The notes below the pieces were generated by a model. The model had not been told where the DNA came from and searched no databases. It worked only from the letters and a program-made list of their open reading frames with translations. From assembly GCA_958477465.1 (NCBI GenBank), contig CAUEFX010000068.1:1-25619 (forward strand): a stretch of DNA of 25,619 bases, given 5' to 3'. Both the position numbers and the translations under genes were made by a program. Within the stretch, counting starts at the first letter, position 1, and each line of letters begins with the position of its first letter. Source of the stretch: an uncultured Bacteroides sp. Lineage in GTDB: Bacteria > Bacteroidota > Bacteroidia > Bacteroidales > Bacteroidaceae. This document shows, one piece after another, positions 14,806 through 24,142 of this stretch.

Positions 14806-17800
14806 ATGCATGTAAAAGAATGGAAAGCCCTCATGAAAATGGCTTTGATCACCTGTTTTTTAATTTGTACACAGGTCATTTCCGCTCAAGAGAAAAACTT
14901 TTCTCTCGATCTGAAAGAGGTAACAGTAAAAGAAGCTTTGGAACAACTAAAAGCAAAAACCACCTATTCACTATGGTTCAATGTGAACGATGTTGATCTG
15001 GGACGGAAGATAACCGTTCGTTTCCAGAATAAATCGATCAACGAAGCATTGGATATCATTTTGAAAGGACAATCCCTGAATTATGAAATAAAAGACAAAT
15101 ACATCCAGATATTCAAGCCTCGCAAATCTCCCGAGAAAGGAAGAGTGAAACAGGCATCGGGTATCGTGGTAGACGATAAAGGGGAAAGTCTGCCGGGTGT
15201 GAGTGTCCGCTTTAAAGAGGATCAGACAGTCGGTACGGTCACCGATATCGACGGCCACTTCCAGATAAACGTTCCGGAAAAGGCAAAGACCCTGATCGTC
15301 TCCTATATCGGAATGGAGACCAAAGAGCTCCCCATCAAAGAGGGAACGATGAAGGTGGTCCTAAACTCCGATTCACAGGTTCTGGACGAAGTGGTCGTAA
15401 CGGGTATGACTAAGGTAGACAAGCGCCTGTTTACCGGTGCTACCGACAGACTGAAAGCGGAAGATGCCCGTCTGGACGGTATACCCGATGTAAGCCGCGC
15501 ACTGGAAGGACGCTCCGCCGGAGTATCCGTACAGAACGTGTCCGGTACTTTCGGTACCGCCCCCAAGATTCGCGTACGTGGCGCCACCTCTATCTACGGT
15601 AGTTCAAAGCCGCTATGGGTAGTCGATGGCGTTGTCATGGAAGATGCCGTTGAAATCGACGCCGACGACCTCTCCTCCGGTGATGCCGTCACCCTGATCA
15701 GTTCTGCAATAGCCGGATTGAGTGCCGACGATATTGAAAGTTTTCAGATCCTGAAGGACGGTTCGGCTACCTCTATATATGGTGCAAGAGCCATGGCGGG
15801 TGTAGTTGTAATCACCACCAAGAGAGGACAGGCCGGTGTCAGCCGTATCAACTATACCGGCGAATTCACCTCCCGCCTGAAACCCAGCTATAACAATTTC
15901 AACATCATGGATTCGCAGGAACAGATGGGAGTTTACAATGAAATGGCAGAAAAAGGATGGCTGACTTTCTCGGACACTTACCGGGCTTCCAACAGTGGAG
16001 TTTACGGAAAGATGTACCAGCTTATCAACGATTATAATCCCAAGACCCAGACATGGGGACTGGAGAACACGCCCGAAGCCCGTGCCAGATACCTCCAGAT
16101 GGCCGAGATGAGAAACACGGACTGGTTTGACGAACTGTTCAATAACAACATCACCATGAACCACTCGCTCAGCATCAGCTCCGGTACGGATAAAGCGAAG
16201 TACTACGGTTCAATCAGTATCTACAACGATCCGGGGTGGACCAAGGCAAGTTCGGTCAAGAGGTATACAGCCAACGCCAATGCCTCTTTCAACCTGTCCG
16301 ACAAACTGACGCTGACCCTGCTTTCCAACGGTTCTTACAGAAAGCAGAAAGCTCCCGGAACATTGAGCCAGGAGATAGACGTGGTAAGCGGAGAGGTAAG
16401 ACGCGACTTCGATATCAACCCCTACAGCTATGCATTGAATACCTCAAGAACATTAGCTCTGAAAGATGAAAACGGACTCGTGTACTACACCAGAAACTAT
16501 GCCCCCTTCAACATTCTGAATGAATTGGACAAGAACTACATCGACCTGGATGTGGTAGACCTCAAATTCCAGGGTGAGTTGAACTGGAAAATCCTCAAAG
16601 GTTTAGAAGCCAAGGTAGTAGGAGCGGTAAAATACCAGATGACCTCGCAAGACCATCTGATAAAAGAGAACTCCAACCAGCCCGAAGCATACCGTGCTGC
16701 AGGAGATGCGACCATCCTCGAAAAGAATCCGCTTCTCTATAAAAACCCGGATGTAGCAAACTCACTTCCCGTAGTCGTATTGCCGGAAGGAGGTATATTC
16801 GATAAAAACGAGTACAAGCTGTTCGGATACGACTTCAGAGCCAGTTTGAGTTACAACACCAGCTTCCAAGACAAGCATATCATAAACCTGTTTGCCGGTA
16901 CAGAGGCGAATTCAGCCGACCGTACCCAATACTGGTCAAGAGGCTGGGGATACCAATATGAAAAGGGAGGCGTGCCTTTCTATGACTATCTGATATTCAA
17001 ACAAGGAATAGAGCAGAACAACCAATATTACTACAACGACCTGACCTATTCACGGAACCTTGCCTTCTTCGGCATGGCGACTTATTCGTATATGGGGAAA
17101 TATACGGCTACCGGAACACTCCGTTATGAAGGTTCCAACAGATTGGGAAAAGCCCGGTCGGCACGTTGGCTGCCCACCTGGAATGCGGCTTTGGCATGGA
17201 ACATGCACGAGGAGGAGTTTTTTGAAAAGCTGACTCCGACCTTGTCACATTTCACACTGAAGGCTTCTTACAGTCTGACCGCCGACAGAGGTCCTGCCTT
17301 TGTCACCAACTCTCGTGTGGTGTACCGCAACTACTCTCCTTACCGCCCCTTTGCAGATGTAAAAGAGTCGGGATTGCAGATAGAAAGTCTGGAAAACAGT
17401 GAGTTGACATACGAGAAAAAACACGAGTTCAATATCGGTGCCGACTTCGGTTTCATCGACAACCGCATCAACTTGAGCGCCGACTATTACACCCGTAACA
17501 ATTACGACCTGATCGGTGTCATCAACACACAAGGTAGTGGCGGTCAGGGAATGAAATACGCCAATGTGGCTTCCATGAAGTCAAGTGGAGTCGAATTGAC
17601 CTTGTCTACCAAAAACATACGGACAAAGAGCTTCCAGTGGACTACGGATTTCATCTTCTCCAAATCCAAGAATGAGATAACCGAACTGGACTCTAAAGCC
17701 CGCGTCATGAGCCTCATCTCCGGTATGGGATTTGCCGAAAAAGGATACCCCGTACGCGCCCTGTTCTCAATTCCTTTCCAGGGATTGAATGAAGACGGAC

Positions 17801-18417
17801 TGCCGACCTTTATCAACCAAGACGGTGAGGTAACCGTTACAGACATCAACTTCCAAGAGTCAGCGAAAAAGGATTTCCTGAAATATGAAGGTCCTACCGA
17901 TCCTACCATTACAGGAAGTTTCGGAAATATCTTCTCATACAAGAACTTCAAATTGAATGTCTTCATGACCTATTCTTTCGGAAACGTAGTCCGCCTGGAC
18001 CCCGTATTCAAAAGCGAATACTCCGACATGGACGCAATGCCCAAAGAGTTTAAAGACAGATGGACAACGCCCGGAGACGAAGCCCGTACCAACATACCGG
18101 TGATCGCCCACACCCGTCAGGTGCAAGACATCCCCAACCTGAAATATGCTTATAACGCATACAACTATTCGGATGTCCGCGTTGCCAAAGGCGATTTTAT
18201 CCGAATGAAAGAGATCTCTTTATCATACGATTTCAACCCGGCTTGGATCAAGCAGTTCAAGCTGAACAGTCTGCAACTGAAACTGCAGGCAACCAACCTC
18301 TTCCTCATTTATTCGGACTCCAAATTGAATGGGCAAGATCCGGAATTCTTCCGTTCCGGAGGAGTGGCTTCTCCTGTACCTAAGCAGTTTACATTCACTT
18401 TAAGATTAGGATTATAA
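14806..18417 (+). CDS. SusC-type TonB-dependent outer-membrane transporter with STN domain
   Basis: A 1203-residue outer-membrane importer. Residues 1-27 are a signal peptide ending 'VISAQ'. An STN (secretin/TonB N-terminal) domain follows at about 30-105, then a carboxypeptidase-D-like beta-sandwich at 115-190 ('GIVVDDKGESLPGVSV', 'DIDGHFQINVP'), the 'DEVVVTG' segment at 194-200, the plug at about 205-350 ('ILKDGSATSIYGARA', 'GVVVITTKRG') and the 22-strand barrel to the terminal 'FTFTLRLGL'. The STN domain marks the class that signals to a FecR anti-sigma, matching the two genes upstream. SusD begins 2 bp after the stop. An in-frame ATG at residue 10 is a possible alternative start. The substrate is unknown; the locus carries no carbohydrate-active enzyme. 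Confidence 0.96.
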   Translation: MHVKEWKALMKMALITCFLICTQVISAQEKNFSLDLKEVTVKEALEQLKAKTTYSLWFNVNDVDLGRKITVRFQNKSINEALDIILKGQSLNYEIKDKYIQIFKPRKSPEKGRVKQASGIVVDDKGESLPGVSVRFKEDQTVGTVTDIDGHFQINVPEKAKTLIVSYIGMETKELPIKEGTMKVVLNSDSQVLDEVVVTGMTKVDKRLFTGATDRLKAEDARLDGIPDVSRALEGRSAGVSVQNVSGTFGTAPKIRVRGATSIYGSSKPLWVVDGVVMEDAVEIDADDLSSGDAVTLISSAIAGLSADDIESFQILKDGSATSIYGARAMAGVVVITTKRGQAGVSRINYTGEFTSRLKPSYNNFNIMDSQEQMGVYNEMAEKGWLTFSDTYRASNSGVYGKMYQLINDYNPKTQTWGLENTPEARARYLQMAEMRNTDWFDELFNNNITMNHSLSISSGTDKAKYYGSISIYNDPGWTKASSVKRYTANANASFNLSDKLTLTLLSNGSYRKQKAPGTLSQEIDVVSGEVRRDFDINPYSYALNTSRTLALKDENGLVYYTRNYAPFNILNELDKNYIDLDVVDLKFQGELNWKILKGLEAKVVGAVKYQMTSQDHLIKENSNQPEAYRAAGDATILEKNPLLYKNPDVANSLPVVVLPEGGIFDKNEYKLFGYDFRASLSYNTSFQDKHIINLFAGTEANSADRTQYWSRGWGYQYEKGGVPFYDYLIFKQGIEQNNQYYYNDLTYSRNLAFFGMATYSYMGKYTATGTLRYEGSNRLGKARSARWLPTWNAALAWNMHEEEFFEKLTPTLSHFTLKASYSLTADRGPAFVTNSRVVYRNYSPYRPFADVKESGLQIESLENSELTYEKKHEFNIGADFGFIDNRINLSADYYTRNNYDLIGVINTQGSGGQGMKYANVASMKSSGVELTLSTKNIRTKSFQWTTDFIFSKSKNEITELDSKARVMSLISGMGFAEKGYPVRALFSIPFQGLNEDGLPTFINQDGEVTVTDINFQESAKKDFLKYEGPTDPTITGSFGNIFSYKNFKLNVFMTYSFGNVVRLDPVFKSEYSDMDAMPKEFKDRWTTPGDEARTNIPVIAHTRQVQDIPNLKYAYNAYNYSDVRVAKGDFIRMKEISLSYDFNPAWIKQFKLNSLQLKLQATNLFLIYSDSKLNGQDPEFFRSGGVASPVPKQFTFTLRLGL

Positions 18418-18419
18418 AA

Positions 18420-19964
18420 ATGACAACAAAGAATATGAAGAATCAAAATAAATACTCAATAGGTCTGGCAGCCATCACGATACTGTTGGCCATGTCTTCC
18501 TGCGAAGGCTTTCTGGATAAGATGCCGGACAACAGAACCGAACTCGACAATAGCGAAAAAGTGTTGCAACTGCTCGTATCTGCCTACCCGACCGGAACCT
18601 ATATGCAGGTAACCGAATTAATGTCCGACAACGTAGCAGATAACGGACCGCTTTACGTAGCCTTCAACAGAAGCGTGGAAGAGAGTTATAAATGGCAGGA
18701 TTTCAGCGATAACCAGCAAGACACTCCCCAATACATCTGGAACGAATACTATAAGGCGATAGCTGCCGCCAATCACGCATTGGAATACCTGAATGAATCT
18801 GAGGGAGAGAGCGAAGACGAACTTGCCTCCAGAGGAGAAGCTCTTATCTGCCGTGCCTATTCTCACTTCGTTCTGGTCAATGTTTTCTGTAAGGCATACA
18901 ACCCGCAGACAAGCAGCGTAGACCTGGGAGTACCTTATGTGGAAAAGCCGGAAAAGGTAGTATCCGGACAATATGAAAGAGGTACCGTTGCCGGCGTATA
19001 CGAAAAGATAGACCGCGACATTGAAGAGGGACTTCCTCTTATCGATGATACGAAGTACAAAAGCTCCGTCATCAAATACCACTTCAACCAGAAGGCCGCA
19101 TACGCTTTCGCCGCCCGCTTCAATCTGTATTACGGCAATTATGAAAAAGCCATCAGATATGCCACCAAAGCAATCGGCGAGAACCCGACGAAAGTGCTCC
19201 GTGACCAGACTCAGTACAAGAGCATCGCCGCACCGAAAGATTGCGGTGTCGCATACGTCAAATCCGAACTGGCATGCAACCTCTTGCTGATGCCTGCCAC
19301 ATCCATGTGGAACTACAACCATTGGAGATCTCAATACGGTAGATATGCCATGAACACTGCCAAACTGCAGGAGACTTACTGGAGTAACGGCCCATGGGTG
19401 ACTCCGGAATATCTCTACCAAGGACTCAAGATATACGGAAACGACCAGGTGTCCTATTACCCCAAACTGTATGGCTTTGTTGAATATACGGACGTCATTT
19501 CAGGAATAGGATATCTGAATATCGTGAACACAGTGTTTACAACAGACGAAACTCTTCTTTGCCGTGCAGAAGCCTACATCCACCTGAAAGACTATGCCAA
19601 TGCGACCAGAGACCTGAGCTATTGGTACGATTCGCACACGGTGCCGGGAGTACAGGCCCTGACAGAAGAGCGAATCGAATCTTTTTATGAGACTGCAGAC
19701 CAGATCATACGTTCTGAACTCCATCCGATGTTTGAAATCGAAGAGGGCAAGCAGCTTAACTTCATGTACTGTCTGCTGCACTTCCGACGCATAGAAACAG
19801 CACACGAAGGCCTCAGATGGTTCGACATCAAGCGGTTCGGCATCGAAATAGAACACAACATCGCCGGACAGGCCAACGACAGACTGACCATAGACGATCC
19901 TCGAAGAGCATTACAGATTCCGGCAGACGTAATCGGAGCCGGCATGCAACCTAACCCCAGATAA
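18420..19964 (+). CDS. SusD/RagB-family substrate-binding lipoprotein
   Basis: A 514-residue surface lipoprotein that forms the lid of the SusC channel and captures substrate. A signal peptide ends in the lipobox 'LAMSSC' with C28, followed by 'EGFLDKMPDNRTELDN', the usual SusD opening after lipidation. The helical TPR-like core includes 'SRGEALICRAYSHFVLVNVF' and 'KAAYAFAARFNLYYGNYEKA'. The C-terminal 'LRWFDIKRFGIE' and 'DDPRRALQIPADVIGAGMQPNPR' motifs are typical of the RagB/SusD C-terminal domain. It is 2 bp downstream of SusC, so the two are translationally coupled. An in-frame ATG five codons later (18435) is an alternative start. Confidence 0.95.
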   Translation: MTTKNMKNQNKYSIGLAAITILLAMSSCEGFLDKMPDNRTELDNSEKVLQLLVSAYPTGTYMQVTELMSDNVADNGPLYVAFNRSVEESYKWQDFSDNQQDTPQYIWNEYYKAIAAANHALEYLNESEGESEDELASRGEALICRAYSHFVLVNVFCKAYNPQTSSVDLGVPYVEKPEKVVSGQYERGTVAGVYEKIDRDIEEGLPLIDDTKYKSSVIKYHFNQKAAYAFAARFNLYYGNYEKAIRYATKAIGENPTKVLRDQTQYKSIAAPKDCGVAYVKSELACNLLLMPATSMWNYNHWRSQYGRYAMNTAKLQETYWSNGPWVTPEYLYQGLKIYGNDQVSYYPKLYGFVEYTDVISGIGYLNIVNTVFTTDETLLCRAEAYIHLKDYANATRDLSYWYDSHTVPGVQALTEERIESFYETADQIIRSELHPMFEIEEGKQLNFMYCLLHFRRIETAHEGLRWFDIKRFGIEIEHNIAGQANDRLTIDDPRRALQIPADVIGAGMQPNPR

Positions 19965-19989
19965 TAACGAAATCAGAAGAAATAAAGAT

Positions 19990-20889
19990 ATGAAAAAGAT
20001 TTTATTATACGCATTGGCAATCTTTCTGACAGGAGGGATGATCTCCTCCTGTTCTGAAGACGAATTCGGAGAGAGCATTTTTGATACGACCCCTCCGGCA
20101 CGTACAGAGTTTGACAATTGGCTCCTTCAGAATTATGTGAAAGAGTACAACATTGATTTCAAATACCGGCTGGAAGACATAGAGGCCAACATGTCGTACA
20201 ATCATATTCCGGCAGAGGTAGAGAAATCCAGGAAACTGGCAAAAATCATCAAATACCTGTGGCTCGAGTCATACGACGAAATGTTCGACAAGACCGGAGT
20301 AAACAAGGACTTCATGCGCACTTATGCTCCCAAGGTGATTCTTCTCATCGGCTCGTCGGCCATCAATCCTTCTTCTTCAACGGAGATTTTAGGTACTGCG
20401 GAAGAGGGTATCAAGGTGGTATTGTACAAAGTGAACTCCATCGACCCTTCGGACGTGGAGATGCTGAACGAATATTACTTCGAAACCATGCACCATGAGT
20501 TTGCCCATATTCTCCACCAGAAGAAAAGCTATCCTACGGAATACAACCAGATTTCCGCAGCCGACTACTCTTCTACCGGTTGGCAGAACCGCACGGAACA
20601 GCAAGCCTGGCAGCTGGGATTTGTCACTCCCTACGCCGGTATGCAGCCGCAGGAAGATTTCGTAGAGGTGATAGCAAACTACCTTGTCAAACCGGACGGT
20701 TTCTGGGAAAATATGCTGGCCAATGCCGGAACAGAAGGAGCCGCCAAAATACAATCCAAGTTTGAAATGGCAAAAGAATGGCTCATGGCCTCATGGAACA
20801 TCGATATAGAAGAATTAAGAACAATCATCATCAGACGCTCTGAAAATATTGATTCAATTTTAAATGATAATACGACGGACAATGAATAA
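19990..20889 (+). CDS. Substrate-import-associated zinc metallohydrolase lipoprotein
   Basis: A 299-residue lipoprotein with a signal peptide ending 'GGMISSC' (C21). It carries the zinc motif 'HEFAH' at H169-E170-F171-A172-H173, and 'EDFVEVIANYL' at 222-232 offers a third metal ligand (E226 or a near neighbour). This fits the putative zinc-binding metallopeptidase group often found beside SusC/SusD pairs in Bacteroidota, described as an import-associated HExxH lipoprotein. It probably cleaves substrate at the cell surface before uptake; protease rather than other hydrolase activity is inferred from the motif. It starts 25 bp after SusD and ends 8 bp inside the next gene, so it belongs to the same operon. 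Confidence 0.88.
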   Translation: MKKILLYALAIFLTGGMISSCSEDEFGESIFDTTPPARTEFDNWLLQNYVKEYNIDFKYRLEDIEANMSYNHIPAEVEKSRKLAKIIKYLWLESYDEMFDKTGVNKDFMRTYAPKVILLIGSSAINPSSSTEILGTAEEGIKVVLYKVNSIDPSDVEMLNEYYFETMHHEFAHILHQKKSYPTEYNQISAADYSSTGWQNRTEQQAWQLGFVTPYAGMQPQEDFVEVIANYLVKPDGFWENMLANAGTEGAAKIQSKFEMAKEWLMASWNIDIEELRTIIIRRSENIDSILNDNTTDNE

Positions 20890-22165
20890 ATCAGTTTATA
20901 TCCTTATCACCTTATTCACATTGTGTATCTCTTCCTGTTCGGATGAAAATGATGTATTCGACAGTTCTTCCGCACACAGGATGAACGCAATGTTGAAAGA
21001 ATGCAATGAAATACTGACCGGTGCGGAAAACGGTTGGGTTTTGGAATACTATCCGGAAGAAAACAAATACGGAGGTTTCCAACTGTACATGACTTTCTCC
21101 AAAGAGGGAGAAGTGAAAGTAACGGCAGAATCGCCTATGCTGGAGACACCGGGCGAGCAGGCCACAAGTATGTATCAGGTGAAAGCCGACATGGGACCTG
21201 TCCTGAGTTTTGACACATACAACCGGATACTGCATCAGTTTTCCGACCCGAATCCGGACGGATTAGGTTATGAAGGTGATTATGAATTCATCATTCTCAC
21301 CAGCAGCAAAGAAAGAATCGAGCTGAAAGGGAAGAAAAGCGGCGTGAAGATGCAGATGACTCCCCTACCGGCCGGTACGACTTGGGAGAGTTATAGCAAC
21401 CAGCTTAACAAGATGATACAGGCATTTCCCGGATTCACCATGCGTCTGAATATAGACGGCACGATAATAGACATGGAAGAATCGGATGAAATAGGACGTT
21501 ATCAGACCTTCATACTCCCGGAAAATGTTGATTCATCCGCTGAGGGTATCGCTTTCATTTATACGCTGGACGGAATTAAGTTCAAGTCTCCCGTAACCAT
21601 CGCAGGAAAGACTATACAGCATTTCACGGCATCGGCAGACGGCACCCACCTGGTTTGTACGGATGAAGGGGCCGATGGAGTACAAATCGTACAGATGCCT
21701 CTGGGAGAAGCATTCGTAACCAAAAGAGGAAACTGGTTCTTTGACAAAAACCAGATGGGCCCCCGGTTTACCACGATGTGGAATACGATTGCTAAAAACA
21801 TGGAACAGAATCTGAATGGCCAGGGATCGGAACTTTTGCAACAGATTGCCCTACGGAGTCCTTCTCAGATATTCACGATATTCAGTTATTCCATCGACGA
21901 TAACAAGCTATACAGTGCCAACTTCTATATGGACTTCGTGCCCGTTGCCGGTGCCGACCAGATGAAAATCATCTATACCGGATACGGAGACGACTTTGCC
22001 AGGTATTTCTATATGCAGTATTTCAACATGATGTTAGGTTATATGACCGATGACGAACCGTACAACATGACATACGACAATCTGAAAAGCCCGAGTGAAA
22101 TAACCTTCAGAAGAAACGACAATCCTGATGTCGTTTGGTTCAAGACTACCAGATACATTAAATAA
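20882..22165 (+). CDS. DUF4302 lipoprotein
   Basis: A 427-residue lipoprotein. I start at the ATG at 20882, which overlaps the stop of the preceding gene (ATGAATAA), because it places the signal peptide 'VYILITLFTLCISSC' with C19 at the N-terminus; an ATG at 20864 would add six charged residues. The opening 'NEILTGAENGWVLEYYPE' followed by 'GGFQLYMTFSKEGEV' is characteristic of the DUF4302 family. The rest is predicted beta-rich with no catalytic motif seen. Families like this sit in SusCD operons and are presumed surface accessory or binding proteins; the actual function is unknown. Confidence 0.82.
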   Translation: MNKSVYILITLFTLCISSCSDENDVFDSSSAHRMNAMLKECNEILTGAENGWVLEYYPEENKYGGFQLYMTFSKEGEVKVTAESPMLETPGEQATSMYQVKADMGPVLSFDTYNRILHQFSDPNPDGLGYEGDYEFIILTSSKERIELKGKKSGVKMQMTPLPAGTTWESYSNQLNKMIQAFPGFTMRLNIDGTIIDMEESDEIGRYQTFILPENVDSSAEGIAFIYTLDGIKFKSPVTIAGKTIQHFTASADGTHLVCTDEGADGVQIVQMPLGEAFVTKRGNWFFDKNQMGPRFTTMWNTIAKNMEQNLNGQGSELLQQIALRSPSQIFTIFSYSIDDNKLYSANFYMDFVPVAGADQMKIIYTGYGDDFARYFYMQYFNMMLGYMTDDEPYNMTYDNLKSPSEITFRRNDNPDVVWFKTTRYIK

Positions 22166-22184
22166 CCACATAAAAATTACGAAT

Positions 22185-24032
22185 ATGAAAAAGAGTTATT
22201 ACATTTTCGCTCAAATGTTTTTATTCGCCTCTTTGGCTTGTTCCCAAGCGAATGCACAACAGGTCAAACCGGAAAGGAATAAAACAGAAAAAGCAGGTAC
22301 ACCGGAACAGACAATCTACCGGGCACCGGCAACACGGGCAGCTACCTTAGGTACTTTGCCTTACCGCAACAATTTTGACAGCGATGCAACCTATGCTGCT
22401 CCCGAAGGGTGGGTATGTACAGGTGAAAAGAATGCTTTCATGGTCACTACATTCAATGGCTGGAAAGATATGTATTCCGCACCCAACTGTTTGGGTATCT
22501 ATGGAGATGCTCCAGTAGACAACTGGGCTTATTCTGTCGGTTTTCAGATGAAAGCCGGAAATGTATATCATGCCAGCTTCCAACTGTTGGCTCCGGGCTT
22601 TTCCCAGTCGGCCAACAAAAGTGAAAGCGTACGCTTTACAGTCGGCAAAGGACAGTCTAAAGATGCCGAATGCGTCATATTGAAAGATTTGAAGAATATC
22701 AAATACAAAGAATGGACAAAAGTAGAAGCCGACTTTACCCCTGAGACCGATGGTATCTATTATTTCGGCTTTGGCCCTACAGTTATGGCTGCCAACGGAA
22801 TAGGAATAGATGATTTCGAAGTTTACGATAACGAGAATCCTTTCCCGGTTGAAGTTAAGTATGTTGCATACGGCGGCCTATGGTCGTCTTCGGCTGAGCA
22901 CATAGACGAAGAAATGCGATACATCTATCCGGAACAGCCCATTTCATTTATCAACAAGTCAAAATATGCAAGTAGTTATCAATGGGAAACATTCGGTAAT
23001 CCGGCTACAACGGATGAAGAAAGCCCCGTAGTAACTTATTCGGAAAGCGGGAATTACAAACCGGTATTAAATGCTAAAAACGCCAAATACACGGATTCAT
23101 TCTCAGACGTTGTCAATGTAACGGTTCTCGGAAAAGAAGATGTTACAGACATCGTCAGCAATACTTCAAACAAGTATGACAAAGCTTACCTTCCGGAAAG
23201 TGACGTTCCCGGTTCTAATGACTATGTAAGTGGTATAAACAGATATTACACCACCTTTGCCGAGAAGTTCGAACTGCCAGCAGATGCCGAAGCAAGTGTT
23301 AGCGGTGTCTATTTCAGACTGTATCTATACAAAGCCGCCACTACCAATAAAGGCAAACCGGTAAGAGTCAGACTATACGGTGATAAATGGGGAGCACCGG
23401 ATCCTGATAATATATTCGGGGAGTATGTCACTACCATGAGCGGAGCTTTCGGTACTGCCTCTGTAGACTATGAAACTGTCGATAGAAAAATTAAGTTCAA
23501 TCCGATAAAAGTAAAAGGAAGTTTCTATTTATCCATAGAGCTCGACGAATCCATCGTGCCGGATGCTACCACCAAATTAGCTTTAGGCTATGACATGTAC
23601 AGAGCAGACAATGTAACATCCGCTTATGTCCGCCTTCACGCTGCCGGAGCTGCAGAATTAAATCTTAACCCGACATGGTATTGTGTTTCGGATCTGCCTT
23701 ACCCCTTCGATGAACTCGACAAAACAGGATTCTCTTTCCACCTGTCTCCGAGTATAACTTTCCACAAAGTGACCGAAACTTCAGTCAAGGAAGTGGAAGA
23801 CAGCAAAGTAAAAGTCACTCCGACACTGTTTGATTCCGAATTCACGGTTAAAACGGGTGACAATACTCTCAAAGCGATCCGGGTGTATAATGCAAACGGA
23901 CAAGTTGTTTACGAAAATGCAACCTACCAGCCCGATGTTACCGTTACAGCTGCTAACTGGGCTGCCGGTATCTATCTGGTAAAAGTAGAAAACAGTTCTA
24001 TGAATGCTTCTATAAAAGTAATCAAGAGATAA
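22185..24032 (+). CDS. Secreted choice-of-anchor-J-like protein with T9SS-like C-terminal domain
   Basis: A 615-residue exported protein. Start at 22185, since the signal peptide 'KKSYYIFAQMFLFASLACSQANAQ' (read in two parts) begins there; cleavage is likely after residue 25. C19 is a weak lipobox candidate. Residues about 60-230 look like a choice-of-anchor J jelly-roll ('LPYRNNFDSD' ... 'GIGIDDFEVYD'), followed by a PKD-like beta-sandwich at about 240-320 ('FINKSKYASSYQWETFGNP', 'SGNYKPVLNAKN') and another beta domain. Residues about 545-615 match a type IX secretion sorting domain: 'IRVYNANGQVVYEN', 'AANWAAGIYLVKVEN', ending 'SIKVIKR'. It starts 19 bp after the DUF4302 gene. Probably a surface adhesin or binding protein; ligand unknown. 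Confidence 0.8.
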   Translation: MKKSYYIFAQMFLFASLACSQANAQQVKPERNKTEKAGTPEQTIYRAPATRAATLGTLPYRNNFDSDATYAAPEGWVCTGEKNAFMVTTFNGWKDMYSAPNCLGIYGDAPVDNWAYSVGFQMKAGNVYHASFQLLAPGFSQSANKSESVRFTVGKGQSKDAECVILKDLKNIKYKEWTKVEADFTPETDGIYYFGFGPTVMAANGIGIDDFEVYDNENPFPVEVKYVAYGGLWSSSAEHIDEEMRYIYPEQPISFINKSKYASSYQWETFGNPATTDEESPVVTYSESGNYKPVLNAKNAKYTDSFSDVVNVTVLGKEDVTDIVSNTSNKYDKAYLPESDVPGSNDYVSGINRYYTTFAEKFELPADAEASVSGVYFRLYLYKAATTNKGKPVRVRLYGDKWGAPDPDNIFGEYVTTMSGAFGTASVDYETVDRKIKFNPIKVKGSFYLSIELDESIVPDATTKLALGYDMYRADNVTSAYVRLHAAGAAELNLNPTWYCVSDLPYPFDELDKTGFSFHLSPSITFHKVTETSVKEVEDSKVKVTPTLFDSEFTVKTGDNTLKAIRVYNANGQVVYENATYQPDVTVTAANWAAGIYLVKVENSSMNASIKVIKR

Positions 24033-24069
24033 AGAAACAAGACTCTCTCTTAACACTTTATTATAGACA

Positions 24070-24121
24070 GTTGTCCGGGGGAGCAAAATCCAGTATTTGG
24101 CACTCCGGACAACATTTTATT
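24070..24121 (+). terminator. Hairpin terminator or attenuator after the sorting-domain gene
   Basis: GTTGTCCGG (24070-24078) is perfectly complementary to CCGGACAAC (24105-24113) and is followed by ATTTTATT. It lies between the sorting-domain gene and the LRR gene. No promoter box is seen before 24143, so the LRR gene may depend on read-through. Confidence 0.65.
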
Positions 24122-24142
24122 CACCACTAATACATTTCAATT

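Noticed and set aside
18935..19421. Antisense frames within the SusD gene
   Set aside because: They are shadows of a gene with firm family evidence on the plus strand.
20864..20881. Upstream in-frame ATG for the DUF4302 lipoprotein
   Set aside because: It would put charged residues before the signal peptide; the ATG at 20882 gives a clean lipoprotein signal and the common stop-start overlap.
22128..22184. Upstream in-frame start for the sorting-domain protein
   Set aside because: The extra 19 residues translate the end of the preceding gene and push the signal peptide inside; the ATG at 22185 fits.
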